Shown piece after piece: positions 18,627 through 27,753 of a DNA stretch of 64,000 bases (its first letter is position 1; each line of letters begins with the position of its first letter). The position numbers were made by a program, and so were the translations under genes. Source of the stretch: Aliidiomarina shirensis (GTDB lineage Bacteria > Pseudomonadota > Gammaproteobacteria > Enterobacterales > Alteromonadaceae); NCBI RefSeq assembly GCF_003987345.1, contig NZ_PIPP01000001.1, forward strand, positions 558,001 through 622,000, in the 5' to 3' direction. The notes beneath the pieces were generated by a model. That model did not search any database. It was not told the origin of the DNA and saw only the letters and a list, made by a program, of their open reading frames with translations.

Positions 18627-18994
18627 AACCAAACTCCTGCCAGGATAGCGAGAACAACCCCACCGGCAATTGCTAGCACTGCTGTAATTTTGCCAGATTC
18701 CTTCTCTTCACCGAACCCAAGGTCCATGAAGATATGACGAATACCGGCCAACACGTGATAACCGAGTGCGGCTAGGAAGCCCCATACAAGGAAACGCACG
18801 AACGGATGCGCAAATATAGCCTGCGCTTCTGCAAATCCTTCTGGAGAAGTTAGAGATTTTGCGAGTAGCCAAACCAAAAGGCCGACTAACACCAACATAA
18901 TCACACCAGAAACCCGGTGTAAAATGGAGGATATCGCTGCGGGTGGGAAGCTGATTGTGGTCAGCTCCAGGTTAACAGGTCTTTGTTTTTTCAC
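18620..18994 (-). CDS. sdhC: succinate dehydrogenase cytochrome b556 subunit
   Basis: A 124-residue, three-helix membrane subunit. ISSILHRVSGVIM near residues 22-34 is the family signature including the quinone-site Ser/Arg, and GYHVLAGIRHIFMDLG near 78-93 carries the haem-ligand His. It is the first gene of sdhCDAB and is divergent from gltA across a 295-bp regulatory region. It overlaps sdhD slightly. Confidence 0.97.
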   Translation of the reverse strand: MKKQRPVNLELTTISFPPAAISSILHRVSGVIMLVLVGLLVWLLAKSLTSPEGFAEAQAIFAHPFVRFLVWGFLAALGYHVLAGIRHIFMDLGFGEEKESGKITAVLAIAGGVVLAILAGVWLW

Positions 18995-19289
18995 AACTGT
19001 TTGCCTTATCTGAAAACGCTGTTGAAATCAGTGTGCCCAAGTATATCTACCACTGCACACAATTACAATTACTCACTGTGCTTAAATATGGTTCAGCGGA
19101 TAAGTTAAAACCCTGTTAAAATCTGGCTTACAATCATGCATTAAGTAATTCAACTAGACTAAAGTAGTAAGTTCGTAACATTGCACATCCATTATGCTAA
19201 TCCTTACGTAAAATTGACAAACCACCCCTAAATCAAGTAAAACTAGCGCACTTTTTTAGACCACTCGCACCGAATAAAAGGAGATTTCC
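18995..19289. promoter_or_regulatory. divergent sdhC-gltA control region
   Basis: A 295-bp AT-rich region with no convincing ORF, between divergent TCA operons. On the plus strand TTGACA at 19214-19219 followed after 17 bp by GTAAAA is a plausible gltA promoter, leading to AAGGAG just before the gltA ATG. I could not assign a clear sdhC promoter or any recognised global-regulator site by eye. Confidence 0.45.
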
Positions 19290-20570
19290 ATGGCTGAGCG
19301 TAAAGCCACTATTCAAATCGATGGCAACAGTATCGAGCTGCCGGTTCTTTCTGGAACCGCCGGTCACGATGTAATAGATGTACGGACCTTAGGCAAGCAC
19401 GGTTACTTTACTTTCGATCCAGGCTTTCTCGCTACAGGCTCGTGTGAATCGAAGATCACTTATATCGACGGTGAGAATGGTGTTTTATTACACCGCGGCT
19501 ACCCAATCGATCAATTAGCAACTGAAGCTGATTACTTAGAAGTGTGCTACATGTTAATTCATGGCGAGGCACCTACTGCTGAAGAATACTCTGAGTTCAA
19601 AGAAACCATTACCAATCACACTATGGTTCATCAAGGTATCCATGAGTTTTTTGGTGGTTTCCGTCGTGATGCGCATCCAATGGCAATGCTTTGTGCGGTA
19701 ACAGGCGCCCTATCATCGTTTTACCATGATGATTTGAACATCGCCGATTCGAAACAGCGCGTGCGCAGTGCATACCGCTTGATCGCGAAAATCCCAACAA
19801 TTGCTGCTATGTGTTACAAGCACAATGTTGGTCAGCCTTTTGTGTATCCGAAGAATACCCTGAGCTACTCAGAAAACTTCTTAAACATGATGTTCTCAGT
19901 ACCTGCTGAAGATTACGAGATTAACCCAGTTGTTGCTAAAGCAATGGATCGTATCTTTACCCTGCATGCTGACCATGAGCAAAACGCATCAACGTCTACC
20001 GTTCGCCTAGCTGGCTCTTCTGGCGCGAATCCTTATGCATGTATCGCCGCTGGTGTTGCATCATTATGGGGCCCTGCGCATGGCGGTGCGAACGAAGCAT
20101 GTTTGAAAATGTTGGCACAAATTGGTTCTGTTGACCGCATTCCTGAATTTATTGAGAAAGCGAAAGACAAAAACGACCCGTTCCGCTTAATGGGCTTCGG
20201 CCATCGCGTATACAAAAACTTCGATCCACGCGCCAAAGTAATGCGTGAAACTTGCCACGAAGTTTTAAGCGATTTAAACATTAATGATCCACTACTCGAC
20301 GTTGCCATGGAACTTGAGCGTATCGCGCTTGAAGACCCATACTTCGTAGAGAAGAAACTATACCCGAACGTAGATTTCTACTCAGGTATTATTTTGAAAG
20401 CGATTGGCATTCCAACGAATATGTTCACCGTGATTTTCGCACTATCACGCACCGTTGGTTGGATTTCACATTGGCATGAAATGTTGAGTGAAACAAGCCA
20501 AAAAATCGGCCGTCCTCGTCAACTATACACTGGCGAAGCACAGCGCGATTTTTCAGCTATAAAAAAATAA
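19290..20570 (+). CDS. gltA: citrate synthase (type II, hexameric class)
   Basis: A 426-residue citrate synthase of the Gram-negative, NADH-regulated length class. The catalytic triad is visible: [14 protein letters not shown] near residue 228-241 (substrate His), GFGHRVYKN near 305-313 (His polarising oxaloacetate), and the Asp in NVDFYSG near 362. It condenses acetyl-CoA and oxaloacetate. The ATG has AAAGGAG seven bases upstream. Divergent from sdhC, as in E. coli, and followed by its own terminator. Confidence 0.98.
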   Translation: MAERKATIQIDGNSIELPVLSGTAGHDVIDVRTLGKHGYFTFDPGFLATGSCESKITYIDGENGVLLHRGYPIDQLATEADYLEVCYMLIHGEAPTAEEYSEFKETITNHTMVHQGIHEFFGGFRRDAHPMAMLCAVTGALSSFYHDDLNIADSKQRVRSAYRLIAKIPTIAAMCYKHNVGQPFVYPKNTLSYSENFLNMMFSVPAEDYEINPVVAKAMDRIFTLHADHEQNASTSTVRLAGSSGANPYACIAAGVASLWGPAHGGANEACLKMLAQIGSVDRIPEFIEKAKDKNDPFRLMGFGHRVYKNFDPRAKVMRETCHEVLSDLNINDPLLDVAMELERIALEDPYFVEKKLYPNVDFYSGIILKAIGIPTNMFTVIFALSRTVGWISHWHEMLSETSQKIGRPRQLYTGEAQRDFSAIKK

Positions 20571-20587
20571 AGTAGCCATAAAGAAAC

Positions 20588-20620
20588 AGCCGCTCAGCGA
20601 TACCGTTGAGCGGCTTTTTT
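20588..20620 (+). terminator. gltA terminator
   Basis: AGCCGCTCA (20588-20596) pairs with TGAGCGGCT (20607-20615), ten-base loop, followed by TTTTTT. It sits 18 bp after the gltA stop. Confidence 0.88.
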
Positions 20621-20739
20621 GTAAATTAAATTCGTAAAACCTACTCCAGATCTCTACACTATTGCCGATAATATTCACTAATGTCATCATCCATTATCTA
20701 TTTATGTTGTGAATAACGCTTTTAGGAATCTACGCGAAC

Positions 20740-21603
20740 ATGCCAGTAATTCTGCATCGGCCGCTGCCGGCAATTCAAGAACTGCAAGCTGAAGGGCTTG
20801 CAGTAAGCTATGCGCCTCAGAAAAAAGGGAAGTATTCCATTGGTATTCTTAATTTAATGCCAAATCACGCCGAAACAGAGCGCCACTGGTTACGCCTATT
20901 TGCCAACTTAAAAGATACCGTAGAAATTCATTTTCTTCGCCTATCGTCGTGGCGTCCGAAAACAGCGGAAGTGAAGCATCTTGTTCAGTTTTATGAGCCG
21001 CTAACACTGGAAAGTGATTTCGATGGGTTATTAATTACGGGTGCGCCTTTGGGCCATAAAGAATATGAGCAAGTTCCGTATTGGGATGAGCTAAAAGAAG
21101 TGTTCGATATGTGCTCCTACTATGCAACAGCCACACTTTATTCTTGTTGGGCTGCTAATGCCGCCTTACATCATTACTATAATATTCCAAGGCGTTTACG
21201 TGGCCGAAAGATTAGCGGCATCTATGAACACCGAATAATTCGTCGCCATGCGCTTATCGAACATATGGAGCCTGGCGTCCAGTTTCCACACTCACGCTTT
21301 GCTGAAGCGCGGCAAACCCAGCTATTTGCCCATCCAGAAGTTAGGGTTCTTATGCAAGCGCCAAATGCCGGCGCATTTTATGCCGTTGATGAGCCGCGCC
21401 GCCGTGCATATATCTTTGGGCACCCGGAATATGAAGCCGATACGCTACAAAAGGAATTTAAGCGCGAGTTTCAAAAAGGAATAGAACCTTTGCCGCCCGA
21501 ATACTATTTTGTTGATAGCGAAACCTTTGAACTCCCTTTACCGCATTGGCAAGAAGATGGCAGCAAACTGTTGCAAAACTGGATTAATTATTGGTTAAAG
21601 TAA
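20740..21603 (+). CDS. metA: homoserine O-succinyltransferase (MetA)
   Basis: A 287-residue MetA-fold acyltransferase, about 20 residues shorter than the E. coli enzyme at its C terminus. The catalytic Cys is in LYSCWAANAAL near residue 132-142, with ISGIYEHRI supplying the Glu-His partners and FGHPEYEA the second catalytic His. At the acyl-donor selectivity position the motif reads TGAPLG, with Gly where acetyl-CoA-using MetA proteins carry Glu, so succinyl-CoA is predicted. It commits homoserine to methionine. I see no clear MetJ box directly upstream. It is convergent with metY. Confidence 0.93.
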   Translation: MPVILHRPLPAIQELQAEGLAVSYAPQKKGKYSIGILNLMPNHAETERHWLRLFANLKDTVEIHFLRLSSWRPKTAEVKHLVQFYEPLTLESDFDGLLITGAPLGHKEYEQVPYWDELKEVFDMCSYYATATLYSCWAANAALHHYYNIPRRLRGRKISGIYEHRIIRRHALIEHMEPGVQFPHSRFAEARQTQLFAHPEVRVLMQAPNAGAFYAVDEPRRRAYIFGHPEYEADTLQKEFKREFQKGIEPLPPEYYFVDSETFELPLPHWQEDGSKLLQNWINYWLK

Positions 21604-21613
21604 GCTCACCATA

Positions 21614-21641
21614 AGCAACTAACTGATAGCAACTAACCGAT
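21614..21641. repeat. tandem 14-bp duplication
   Basis: AGCAACTAACTGAT is followed immediately by AGCAACTAACCGAT, one mismatch. It lies just past the metA stop and looks like a local slippage duplication. Confidence 0.8.
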
Positions 21642-21676
21642 GGCCGTGCAGTAAAATATTCCTCACTGCGCGGCCA
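21641..21676. terminator. hairpin between convergent metA and metY
   Basis: TGGCCGTGCAGT (21641-21652) pairs with ACTGCGCGGCCA (21665-21676), 12 bp with one G-U and a 12-base loop. No T run follows on either strand, so it is a strong hairpin but only a possible terminator. Confidence 0.5.
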
Positions 21677-21716
21677 ACTCACGTCGTCATTAGGGATAGC
21701 CTTAAGCTATCTGCGT

Positions 21717-22985
21717 TTAGGCTGAAAGCGCTTGCGCTATATCTGCAATAATATCGTCAATATGCTCTATGCCAATCGAAAGCCGGATTAAATCCTCACT
21801 CACACCCGCTTTACTCAGTTCTTCCGCCGAGAGTTGTCGATGCGTTGTTGAGGCTGGATGACAGGCGAGCGATTTTGCATCACCAATATTCACCAAACGT
21901 AAGAATAGCTGTAGTGAATCAATGAACTTAACCGCTGCCGGTAATCCACCTTTTATGCCAAAACTAAGAATTCCAGAGGCTTTACCCGAGCTAATTTTTT
22001 GCGCTAATTGATGGTATTTATCGTTCGGCAAACCCGCATATTTAACCCAGGTTACTTGCGGGTGTTGAGAAAGATATTCGGCAACTTTTTGCGCGTTTTC
22101 ACAATGGCGTTCAACACGTAGCGCCAAGGTTTCCAGCCCTTGGAGCAAATTAAAAGAACTTTGCGCCGAAAGTGCTGCCCCAGTATTTCGTAACGGCACC
22201 ACCCTCGCCCTACCGATAAACGCGGCCTCACCTAACGCTTCGGTAAACACTACCCCATGATATGAAGGATCAGGTTGGTTCAGCTGCGGATAACGCTGCG
22301 GTTGCGCCGCCCAATCAAACTTACCGCTATCCACGATAACGCCACCAATAGTAGTGCCATGGCCACCAATATACTTTGTGAGTGAGTGCACCACGATATC
22401 CGCACCATGCTCAAATGGTCGGCATAGAACTGGGGTAGCTACGGTATTATCCACTACCAACGGAATACCATGCGCGTGGGCAATATCAGCAAGCTTTTGC
22501 AAATCAACAATATTGCCTCCTGGATTACCTATCGATTCGCAGAATAACAGTTTGGTTCGCTCATCAATTAGTGCAGCAATACCTTCGAAATCATCTGCAT
22601 CGGCGAAGCGTACATCAATGCCTTGGTGTGGAAGTGAATGGGCGAAGAAATTGTAAGTACCACCATACAGCTGGCTAATACTCACGATATTATCGCCAGC
22701 ACTGGTAATAGTTTGAATAGTATAGGCTGTAGCCGCCATTCCAGAAGCGAGCGCTAAGGCACCAACGCCGCCTTCAATTTCAGCAATACGCTGTTCTAAC
22801 ACCGCGTTCGTGGGGTTCATGATCCGCGAATAAATGTTGCCCTCAACTTTCAAATCAAATAGATCTGCCCCGTGCTGCGTATCTTTAAACGTAAACGACG
22901 TTGTTTGGTAAATGGGTACCGCGGCGGCACGAGTAGTTTCATCTGCGGTATAACCATGATGTAGGGCCAATGTTTCTAAGCGCAT
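21717..22985 (-). CDS. metY: O-acyl-homoserine sulfhydrylase (MetY-type)
   Basis: A PLP enzyme of the Cys/Met metabolism family, 422 residues from the ATG at 22985 (GGAG nine bases upstream); a TTG nine codons earlier (23012) is less likely. SRIMNPTNAVLEQR near residue 52 and ASGMAAT near 80 contact PLP, and HSLTKYIGGHGTTIGG near 206 contains the Schiff-base lysine. The length and ETLALHHGYTAD opening match MetY (O-acetylhomoserine sulfhydrylase) rather than the shorter MetB/MetZ. Yet MetA here has the succinyl-type motif, so the enzyme may accept O-succinylhomoserine. A MetJ-type operator lies 65-95 bp upstream. Confidence 0.9.
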   Translation of the reverse strand: MRLETLALHHGYTADETTRAAAVPIYQTTSFTFKDTQHGADLFDLKVEGNIYSRIMNPTNAVLEQRIAEIEGGVGALALASGMAATAYTIQTITSAGDNIVSISQLYGGTYNFFAHSLPHQGIDVRFADADDFEGIAALIDERTKLLFCESIGNPGGNIVDLQKLADIAHAHGIPLVVDNTVATPVLCRPFEHGADIVVHSLTKYIGGHGTTIGGVIVDSGKFDWAAQPQRYPQLNQPDPSYHGVVFTEALGEAAFIGRARVVPLRNTGAALSAQSSFNLLQGLETLALRVERHCENAQKVAEYLSQHPQVTWVKYAGLPNDKYHQLAQKISSGKASGILSFGIKGGLPAAVKFIDSLQLFLRLVNIGDAKSLACHPASTTHRQLSAEELSKAGVSEDLIRLSIGIEHIDDIIADIAQALSA

Positions 22986-23317
22986 AAGGTTCTTCTCCAA
23001 ATCTATTTTCAAAATTGCGGCTGGTTTATCACTATGATTTGGAATTCTATATGTTTAGACGTCTAAATGTCTATATATGAGCTGGATATTTTTTCTTGGC
23101 ATTGAACGCATAAACCTAACCTCGTGGCGCGAAGGATGGTGAAATTCACTAAATGTTCTTAAAACTTGTGATAAATTCGCCATTTAAATATTCAGTAAAT
23201 ATCTGAAAAAAGCAGCAAATACCTTAAAAACAACGAGTTACATAGATTGGCATGGATTTCGCATTGTAAAGGTTATGTTGAAGTGTAGTGTTAAATTAAT
23301 TAATGGAACTAAACCAA
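22986..23317. other. 332-bp divergent metY / RND operon intergenic region
   Basis: No ORF is supported. It holds the MetJ box array near metY (23049-23080) and, nearer the efflux operon, an imperfect dyad TTCAG-N7-CTGAA around 23191-23207 that might be an operator. I see no adjacent TetR-family gene that would use it. Confidence 0.5.
23049..23080 (-). promoter_or_regulatory. MetJ operator (tandem met boxes) upstream of metY
   Basis: AGACGTCT at 23057-23064 is a perfect met box. It is followed by AAATGTCT (23065-23072) and flanked by the weaker eights ATATGTTT and ATATATGA, giving the in-register 8-bp array MetJ binds cooperatively. On the minus strand it overlaps a TATATA -10-like element, so repression of metY by MetJ and S-adenosylmethionine is expected. 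Confidence 0.85.
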
Positions 23318-24385
23318 ATGAGCACCTTTAATCTTAAAACCTTTATTTTACTTCTCACGATCCCTGTTGCCCTTTCAGGCTGTGGTAACGCCGGTAGCAC
23401 CAACACCGTTGAATCGGCACCAGTAGAAACTGAACGCGGCGTTCCGGTTGAAGTTGTAAGCGTTGCACAAGGAACCGTGCGGGCTAGCATTCAGGCCAGC
23501 GCTATCCTCGAAGCCGAAGAAGAAACCGATGTTATCGCCCGAGTAAGCGGCATCGTAGAAGATATTTTGGTAGAAGAAGGTGATTTCGTAGAACAAGGGC
23601 AAGCATTAGTGCGCTTGGAGTCTTCACGTTATCGGTATAGCCGCGATCAAATAGCTGCGGAATTACGGGGTGTATCGCAAGAACTAGAGCGTATGCGCCA
23701 GCTTGCAGGCCAACAAATGATCAGTACCGAACAAGTTGAACGGTTACAATCTCGACATGATGCGCTTTCAGCACAATTACAAATTGCGGAGTTGGATTTA
23801 TCGGAAGCCGTGATTCGCGCGCCCATTTCTGGTCATATCGCCGAACGTTTCGTGAAAACAGGCAACATGATTCAGGCCTATCAGCAAAAAGCACTGTTCC
23901 ATATTGTGAACGACACTACACTGCGCGCCACAGTAAACTTACCAGAGCATGCACTTGCCAGCATTAAAGCTGGGCAAGAAGCCGATTTAGAATTACAAGG
24001 TGCAGGCAATCACAACAACATTTCAGCGCAAGTTACTCGCGTAAGCACCGTGGTTGATGCTACTTCCGGTACATTCCGGGTGGTGCTCTCGATTCCGAAT
24101 GCCGAGCAAAACCTTCGCGCCGGTATGTTTACTCGGGTAAACCTTCACTATGCGCAAAAACATAATGTTGTTCGCATTCCTCACCACGCCCTAGTGAACG
24201 TGGATCAAGCCAGCTATGTGTTTATTGCCAACGAAAATAAAGCGCAGCGCCTAGCGGTTACTACCGGCATTCGCGAAAACGGTTGGATTGAAATAACGGA
24301 AGGGTTGGATACTGGTATGCAATTAATTGTTACCGGACAAAATACCCTGCGAAATGATGCGTTACTGGAAGTGATTGAACTTTAA
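23318..24385 (+). CDS. RND efflux periplasmic adaptor lipoprotein
   Basis: A membrane-fusion protein of the AcrA/MexA class, 355 residues from the ATG at 23318 (an ATG five codons earlier is possible). The signal peptide ends at a lipobox (ALSGC), so it is anchored by lipid in the inner membrane. A split lipoyl domain (VEDILVEEGDFVEQGQ, later VIRAPISGHIAERFVKTGN) flanks a short coiled-coil hairpin (about 105-150), then beta-barrel and membrane-proximal domains. It couples the pump to an outer-membrane channel, which is not encoded here. First gene of a three-gene operon with two permeases 41 bp downstream. Confidence 0.9.
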   Translation: MSTFNLKTFILLLTIPVALSGCGNAGSTNTVESAPVETERGVPVEVVSVAQGTVRASIQASAILEAEEETDVIARVSGIVEDILVEEGDFVEQGQALVRLESSRYRYSRDQIAAELRGVSQELERMRQLAGQQMISTEQVERLQSRHDALSAQLQIAELDLSEAVIRAPISGHIAERFVKTGNMIQAYQQKALFHIVNDTTLRATVNLPEHALASIKAGQEADLELQGAGNHNNISAQVTRVSTVVDATSGTFRVVLSIPNAEQNLRAGMFTRVNLHYAQKHNVVRIPHHALVNVDQASYVFIANENKAQRLAVTTGIRENGWIEITEGLDTGMQLIVTGQNTLRNDALLEVIEL

Positions 24386-24426
24386 ATCACAGCCACCTAA
24401 CAACAATAATTCAAGGAAGCATTCTC

Positions 24427-27400
24427 ATGAACGCATCAAATCCTTCACGAAAAGGTATTGCCGCACTCGCCGTGCGCCGTCCAGTAACCATTATTATGTT
24501 TACGCTAGCCATCGTTTTGTTTGGTTTCGTTGGCTTGGGCCGGTTACCAGTAAACCTGTTACCTGATTTAAGTTACCCTACGCTGACGGTTCGCACCGTA
24601 TACGCCGGTGCAGCACCAAGCGAAATTGAACAGCTCATTAACCGCCCTATTGAAGAAACACTTGGTACCGTAAAAGGCGTGCGCACTATTACGTCGTATG
24701 CACGTTCAGGCCAATCCGATATCGTCCTCGAATTCGTTTGGGGTACCAACATGGATTTCGCCGGTATCGATATTCGTGAAAAACTCGATATGGTGATGCT
24801 ACCGCTCGATATCGAGAAACCAACACTTCTGCGTTTTAACCCGAACCTCGAGCCTATTATGCGCCTCGCTCTAAACCGTGAGGCGAGTAATGGCAGCCCG
24901 TGGCAATTACAAGAATTGCGCCGTTACGCCGATGATGAACTCAAACGCCAAGTAGAGAGTATTCCTGGTGTGGCCGCTGTTCGCACGGGTGGCGGTTATG
25001 AAGATGAAGTACAAATTTTGGTTGATGAGTATCGTATCGGCCAATTGAACATTGATATGCAAACCATTATTAATCGGTTACGGGCCGAGAACATGAACCA
25101 ATCCGGGGGCCGTATTGAAACCGGCACCCAAGAGTTTTTGGTACGCACCGTTAACCAATTTCGATCGCTTGAGGATATGGAAAATATCTATATCGCCAGC
25201 CGCGATGGCACCCCTATTCAACTTAAAGATATAGCCCAGGTACGCAGTGGCCATAAAGATCGTACCGCCATTAGCCGAGTAAACGGCCGCGAATCGATTG
25301 AGCTGAATCTATACCGCGAAGGTGATGCAAATACGGTAACCGTAGCTGATGCAGTGCGCGCCCGGTTACCGCAGCTTAATAAGCAATTACCGGCTGATTA
25401 CAGTATTGAATTGCTTTCTGATCAATCAACATTTATTCGTAACGCTATTTCAGCAGTTAAACAAAATGCGCTTTTCGGTGGCTTATTGGCCATGGGGGTT
25501 ATCTTGTTATTTCTGCGTAAAATTGGCCCAACTATTATTATTTCTTTGGCCATCCCCGTATCCATCGTGGCTACCTTCTTATTTATGTTTATGGGCGGCT
25601 TAAGCCTGAACTTAATGTCGTTAGGCGGTATTGCCCTAGCCGTTGGATTGTTAGTAGATAATGCCATTGTGGTATTGGAAAATATCGATCGGCGTAAGCA
25701 CCTAGGCGAAGATAGCCGTACCGCCGCCATCATCGGTACCCAAGAAGTAACCGGCGCAGTTGTAGCCGCAACTCTCACCACATTAGCCGTGTTCGTGCCC
25801 TTGGTATTCGTGAGTGGCATGGCTGGCCAGCTGTTTACCGATCAAGCACTAACCGTCAGTTTTGCCTTAATCGCATCGCTTTTCGTTGCTCTAACGCTTA
25901 TTCCAATGTTGGCTAGCCGCCAATTCCGGAAGCACTATCAAGAAGCCCAAGAGCAACAACTTGCGCAACAAACCACTCAGCCAACAACACCCACAGCGCC
26001 CCCAACCCGCCGTGGTGTGTTGTTCTGGCTGGGCTGGCCATTTCGAATGGTTTGGAAAACCATCTTTTATTGGATACCACTATTCGTTATTCGCATATTT
26101 CGTGTGATATTTGGCGCTATCGCTACGGTTCTGGGCTGGCTAGCACGGCCTATTATCTACGTTTTCGATAAAATGCTAGCCAGTGTGGGTAAAGCCCATT
26201 CCGGCAGCCTTAATCGCATGCAGAACAAACCGTGGTTATTTTTCTCCTTGTTTGCCGCCCTTACTATTGCTTGTTTCGCACTAGTACCCCGCTTAGGTGC
26301 CGAACTTATCCCGCAAATGGAGCAACGTGAATTCTTTGTCGATATCGAACTTCCGCGTGGCACCCCAATTGCCCGTACTGATGAGTTCTTAGCGAGTGTA
26401 GCAACGCATTTAAGCCATGATAGCCGCGTAGAACGCACCTACTCAGTTGCTGGTTCAGGTTCATTAATGCAAGTGCAAGCGAACCAAGGTGGCGATTTTT
26501 GGGGCCGATTCCATGTCGTTACCAAAGCAACCGTTACGCCAGAGCTTCGCGATGAACTTATCAGTGAATTACGACGCTATTTAGATCAACAACCGGATGT
26601 GCAAGCTCGTATCGATTTCCCAGAGCTGGTGAGTATCGATATGCCTATGGTAGTTGAGCTTTACGGCTATGAACTGGATCGGTTACTGGATAACGCCGAG
26701 CAAATTGCCACGCGTTTAGAAGAAGATCCAGCATTTACTGATGTGCGCAACGGCTTAACACGTGGCCAGCCTGAGCTCGAAATTATTTTCGACCATGCGC
26801 GTTTATCTTGGGTAGGCTTAACCGCCCCTGATGTAGCCCGGGTTATTAGCACTCAAATTGGCGGCCAGATTGCCACTCAATATAGCTTGCAAGACCGGCA
26901 AATTGATATTCGCGTGCGCTTGCCTGATCACGTACGCCAAGATCCAAATCTGGTTTCACAGCTTATTATCAACCCAGGAAGCGAAGTTGAGTTACCGCTT
27001 TCGGCTGTAGCTGAAATTCGCAGCACCGTAGGCCCAAGCGAAATCACCCGTTTATCACAGCAGCGAGTAGCATTGATTAGCGCCAGTGCTGCAGGTGATT
27101 TACGTTCCGCACAAGCTAAGCTTGAGCAGATCATTAGTGAAGTACGCTTAGCGCCAGGTGTGACCGCGAATATCGGCGGCCAAAGTGAATTGCTTGAGCA
27201 ATCATATAATTCATTGCTACTGGCCCTCGGTTTAGCCGTGTTCCTAGTGTACTTGGTAATGGCTTCACAGTTCGAAAGTTTCGGCCATCCACTATTGATT
27301 ATGTTCTCGGTGCCTTTGGCCGCAGCAGGCTCCATTGTTGGCTTGTGGTTAACCAATACACCGTTAAGCGTTGTAGTGTTCATCGGCCTCATTATGCTGG

Positions 27401-27753
27401 CCGGTATCGTGGTGAATAACGCCATCGTGCTTATCGATCGCATTAATCAGCTGCGCACCGAAGGCATTAACAAGCTACAGGCAATTCAACAGGCTGCGGC
27501 ACAGCGTTTACGCCCTATATTGATGACCACACTCACCACTGTTCTTGGCCTCTTACCATTAGCTTTAGGCATCGGTGAAGGCGCTGAACTAAGTGCCAGC
27601 ATGGCCATTGCCGTAATTAGTGGCTTGTTGTTTGCAACCCTCCTTACGTTGCTATTTATTCCGCTCGTGTATCAGTTGTTCGATCGGAAAAATTTTAACG
27701 CTATTACTGCAGAAAATACTCGCACCGAAGTTAGCGGGGGCACTCATGAGTAA
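24427..27753 (+). CDS. RND efflux permease 1, with extended central loop
   Basis: An 1108-residue resistance-nodulation-division permease. The twelve-helix duplicated layout is evident (TM1 at about 17-37, TM2-6 about 340-500, and a matching second half). The TM4 proton-relay motif reads GLLVDNAIVVLEN, with the second Asp of AcrB replaced by Asn, as in several non-AcrB branches. Residues about 505-585 are an insertion between TM6 and TM7: a Gln/Thr/Pro-rich tether, then a hydrophobic and aromatic stretch (WKTIFYWIPLFVIRIFRVIF) that could add a membrane or amphipathic helix. The 3' end overlaps the second permease by 8 bp. Substrates are unknown; lipophilic drugs or bile-like compounds are typical. 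Confidence 0.92.
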   Translation: MNASNPSRKGIAALAVRRPVTIIMFTLAIVLFGFVGLGRLPVNLLPDLSYPTLTVRTVYAGAAPSEIEQLINRPIEETLGTVKGVRTITSYARSGQSDIVLEFVWGTNMDFAGIDIREKLDMVMLPLDIEKPTLLRFNPNLEPIMRLALNREASNGSPWQLQELRRYADDELKRQVESIPGVAAVRTGGGYEDEVQILVDEYRIGQLNIDMQTIINRLRAENMNQSGGRIETGTQEFLVRTVNQFRSLEDMENIYIASRDGTPIQLKDIAQVRSGHKDRTAISRVNGRESIELNLYREGDANTVTVADAVRARLPQLNKQLPADYSIELLSDQSTFIRNAISAVKQNALFGGLLAMGVILLFLRKIGPTIIISLAIPVSIVATFLFMFMGGLSLNLMSLGGIALAVGLLVDNAIVVLENIDRRKHLGEDSRTAAIIGTQEVTGAVVAATLTTLAVFVPLVFVSGMAGQLFTDQALTVSFALIASLFVALTLIPMLASRQFRKHYQEAQEQQLAQQTTQPTTPTAPPTRRGVLFWLGWPFRMVWKTIFYWIPLFVIRIFRVIFGAIATVLGWLARPIIYVFDKMLASVGKAHSGSLNRMQNKPWLFFSLFAALTIACFALVPRLGAELIPQMEQREFFVDIELPRGTPIARTDEFLASVATHLSHDSRVERTYSVAGSGSLMQVQANQGGDFWGRFHVVTKATVTPELRDELISELRRYLDQQPDVQARIDFPELVSIDMPMVVELYGYELDRLLDNAEQIATRLEEDPAFTDVRNGLTRGQPELEIIFDHARLSWVGLTAPDVARVISTQIGGQIATQYSLQDRQIDIRVRLPDHVRQDPNLVSQLIINPGSEVELPLSAVAEIRSTVGPSEITRLSQQRVALISASAAGDLRSAQAKLEQIISEVRLAPGVTANIGGQSELLEQSYNSLLLALGLAVFLVYLVMASQFESFGHPLLIMFSVPLAAAGSIVGLWLTNTPLSVVVFIGLIMLAGIVVNNAIVLIDRINQLRTEGINKLQAIQQAAAQRLRPILMTTLTTVLGLLPLALGIGEGAELSASMAIAVISGLLFATLLTLLFIPLVYQLFDRKNFNAITAENTRTEVSGGTHE

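Noticed and set aside
26928-27443. 171-residue minus-strand ORF
   Set aside because: Antisense shadow inside the RND permease 1 gene, with no ribosome site and no recognisable domain.
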